NCBI GenBank assembly: GCA_002427885.1
Contig: DIZI01000044.1
Coordinates: 1 to 64,000, forward strand
DNA length: 64,000 nucleotides
Direction of reading: 5' to 3'
DNA from: Paludibacter sp. UBA6032
GTDB lineage: Bacteria > Bacteroidota > Bacteroidia > Bacteroidales > Paludibacteraceae
Part shown: piece after piece, positions 62,924-64,000 of the stretch
Layout: each line of letters opens with the position of its first letter
Position numbering within the stretch: the first letter of the stretch is position 1
Notes under the pieces: generated by a model
Seen by the model: the letters and a program-made list of their open reading frames with translations, nothing else
Databases searched by the model: none
Told to the model about the DNA's origin: nothing
Position numbers and translations under genes: made by a program

Positions 62924-64000
62924 ATGTATTTATGTAAACAATCTTGGAGATGGTATGGGCCCAACGATCCCGTATCATTATGGGACATTCGTCAAGCCGG
63001 TGCAACAGATATTGTAACCGCATTACACCAAATTCCCAATGGTGAAGTATGGCCTGTAGAAGCAATCAGATACCGCAAAAATATGATTGCAGAAGCGGGT
63101 TTAATCTGGTCAGTTGTGGAAAGTGTTCCGGTTCACGAAGATATAAAAAAACGAACCGGAAATTATAAGCAGTATATCGAAAATTACAAACAAACTATTC
63201 GGAATTTAGCTGAATGTGACATTAAAATTGTAACTTACAATTTTATGCCGATTTTGGACTGGACCCGTACAGATCTGGCTTATGAAATGCCGGACCGTTC
63301 AAAAGCTTTACGCTTTGAAATGGCTGCTTTTGTTGCTTTCGATTTGTATATTTTGAAACGTCCGAATGCTGAAAAAGATTATACTGTTGAACAGATTTCC
63401 AAAGCAAAAAAACGTTTTGATGAAATGAGTGATAAAGAGAAGGAGACACTAACCAAAAATATGATTGCCGGACTTCCGGGAGCAGAAGAAAGTTTCTCTT
63501 TAGAACAATTTCAGGCAGCATTGGATACTTACAAAGGTATTGATGAAGACCAGTTGCGTAATAACCTGATATTTTTTATGAATGAAATTACGTTCGTTGC
63601 CGATGAGGTCGGAGTTCAGATGGCTATTCATCCCGATGATCCACCTCGTTCAATTTTGGGATTGCCACGAATTTTAAGTAATGCCGATGATGTTCGTAAA
63701 CTTTTTGCAGCTGTTCCAAGTTTATCTAATGGAATTTGTCTTTGTACAGGTTCTTTCGGAGTTTCTTCGACCAACGACCTGACTGCCATGTTACGTGAAT
63801 TTGGCGAACGATTGTATTATGTACATTTCCGTAGTACACATCGAAATGGCGAAGGTGATTTTTACGAAGATAATCATCTAGAAGGTGACGTTGACATGTA
63901 TGAAGCCATGAAAGCTTTATTAGTTGTTGAATATACCTATAAACGTAATATACCTATGCGTCCTGATCATGGTCATCAAATGCTGGACGATTTACATAAA
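62924..64000 (+). CDS. uxuA: Mannonate dehydratase, cut by window edge
   Basis: The open frame from ATG 62924 (MYLCKQSWRWYGPNDPVSLWD) gives 359 residues and runs off the right edge; the family has about 390-400, so 35-45 C-terminal residues are missing. Marks: RQAGATDIVTALHQIPNGEVW, TYNFMPILDWTRTDL, the metal-binding HPDDPP and CTGSFG blocks, HFRSTHRNGEG and the final RPDHGHQMLDDL. It dehydrates D-mannonate to 2-keto-3-deoxygluconate, the last step before KdgK/KdgA, which are not in the window. It is last of the visible LacI-uxaE-SDR-uxuA group. Confidence 0.95.
   Translation, partial: MYLCKQSWRWYGPNDPVSLWDIRQAGATDIVTALHQIPNGEVWPVEAIRYRKNMIAEAGLIWSVVESVPVHEDIKKRTGNYKQYIENYKQTIRNLAECDIKIVTYNFMPILDWTRTDLAYEMPDRSKALRFEMAAFVAFDLYILKRPNAEKDYTVEQISKAKKRFDEMSDKEKETLTKNMIAGLPGAEESFSLEQFQAALDTYKGIDEDQLRNNLIFFMNEITFVADEVGVQMAIHPDDPPRSILGLPRILSNADDVRKLFAAVPSLSNGICLCTGSFGVSSTNDLTAMLREFGERLYYVHFRSTHRNGEGDFYEDNHLEGDVDMYEAMKALLVVEYTYKRNIPMRPDHGHQMLDDLHK

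Overview
The window is a chromosomal piece of a Bacteroidota genome, most likely order Bacteroidales or a close relative. The evidence is consistent: AT-rich DNA, starts without Shine-Dalgarno sequences, promoter -7 boxes of the TAnnTTTG kind, a giant one-protein hybrid two-component regulator, a type IX secretion (Por) C-terminal sorting domain, GIN/DUF2807 and VIT proteins, and the Bacteroidota-style uronate pathway. No rRNA, tRNA, CRISPR array, transposase or phage module was seen.

Layout. (1) 1-10 kb, nearly all minus strand: a secreted repeat protein cut by the left edge, an M1-family metallopeptidase, a Trp-rich lipoprotein with a (CAA)18 glutamine tract, small envelope proteins, a YihY/BrkB membrane protein, and a UspA plus release-factor-fold (baeRF-like) pair. 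(2) 10.6-22.3 kb: mixed housekeeping and envelope genes (unknown secreted protein, VIT/VWA/DUF2135 protein, GIN-domain lipoprotein, cytochrome c, SRPBCC protein, nitroreductase, PBP1A, GH28 pectinase) and a decayed SRAP/YedK fragment. (3) 22.6-39.5 kb, all minus strand: a long stress/envelope and glycan island with two paralogous tiny acidic proteins, GT2 and DedA, a second UspA, a GH100-like enzyme, a DUF6496-like micro-protein, an orphan histidine kinase with a 21-residue repeat coiled coil, a GH130/GT4-alpha-alpha/PIG-L/GT4 operon, AI-2E, holin-like, cupin and YtxH membrane-stress genes, and outer-membrane barrels. thrS follows. (4) 41.9-48 kb, plus: an acid-sugar operon (DapA-family lyase, sodium symporter, Fe-alcohol dehydrogenase, PdxA2, DUF1537 kinase). 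(5) 48.2-52.8 kb: MarR plus an EmrA/EmrB/TolC tripartite efflux operon. (6) 52.9-64 kb: a T9SS cargo protein, an HTCS regulator with a DUF4350 protein, then a LacI regulator with uxaE, an SDR fructuronate reductase and uxuA (cut by the right edge) for D-galacturonate use. With GH28 and the HTCS this points to a pectin-degrading lifestyle.

How it works together. The most striking signal is a set of five minus-strand promoters (upstream of genes at 6.8, 10.1, 22.8, 37.3 and 39.5 kb) that share the same three blocks at exactly the same spacing: GTGTGAAT plus a TRYAAC box, a second TRYAAC box 21 bp on, and an nACnTTTG -7 box. This looks like a local regulon of envelope/general stress genes driven by an activator that binds direct repeats near -60 and -40. 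The regulator itself is not identified.

Second-tier structure: tandem heptanucleotide arrays that touch or overlap the stop codons of several unrelated minus-strand genes, a 229-bp MITE-like element with nested inverted repeats, a 130-bp element with 15-bp inverted ends, dispersed CCCGATAGCTATCGGG palindromes, and paired LacI-type operators bracketing the promoter of the uronate operon. All assignments rest on reading the sequence; no database search was possible.
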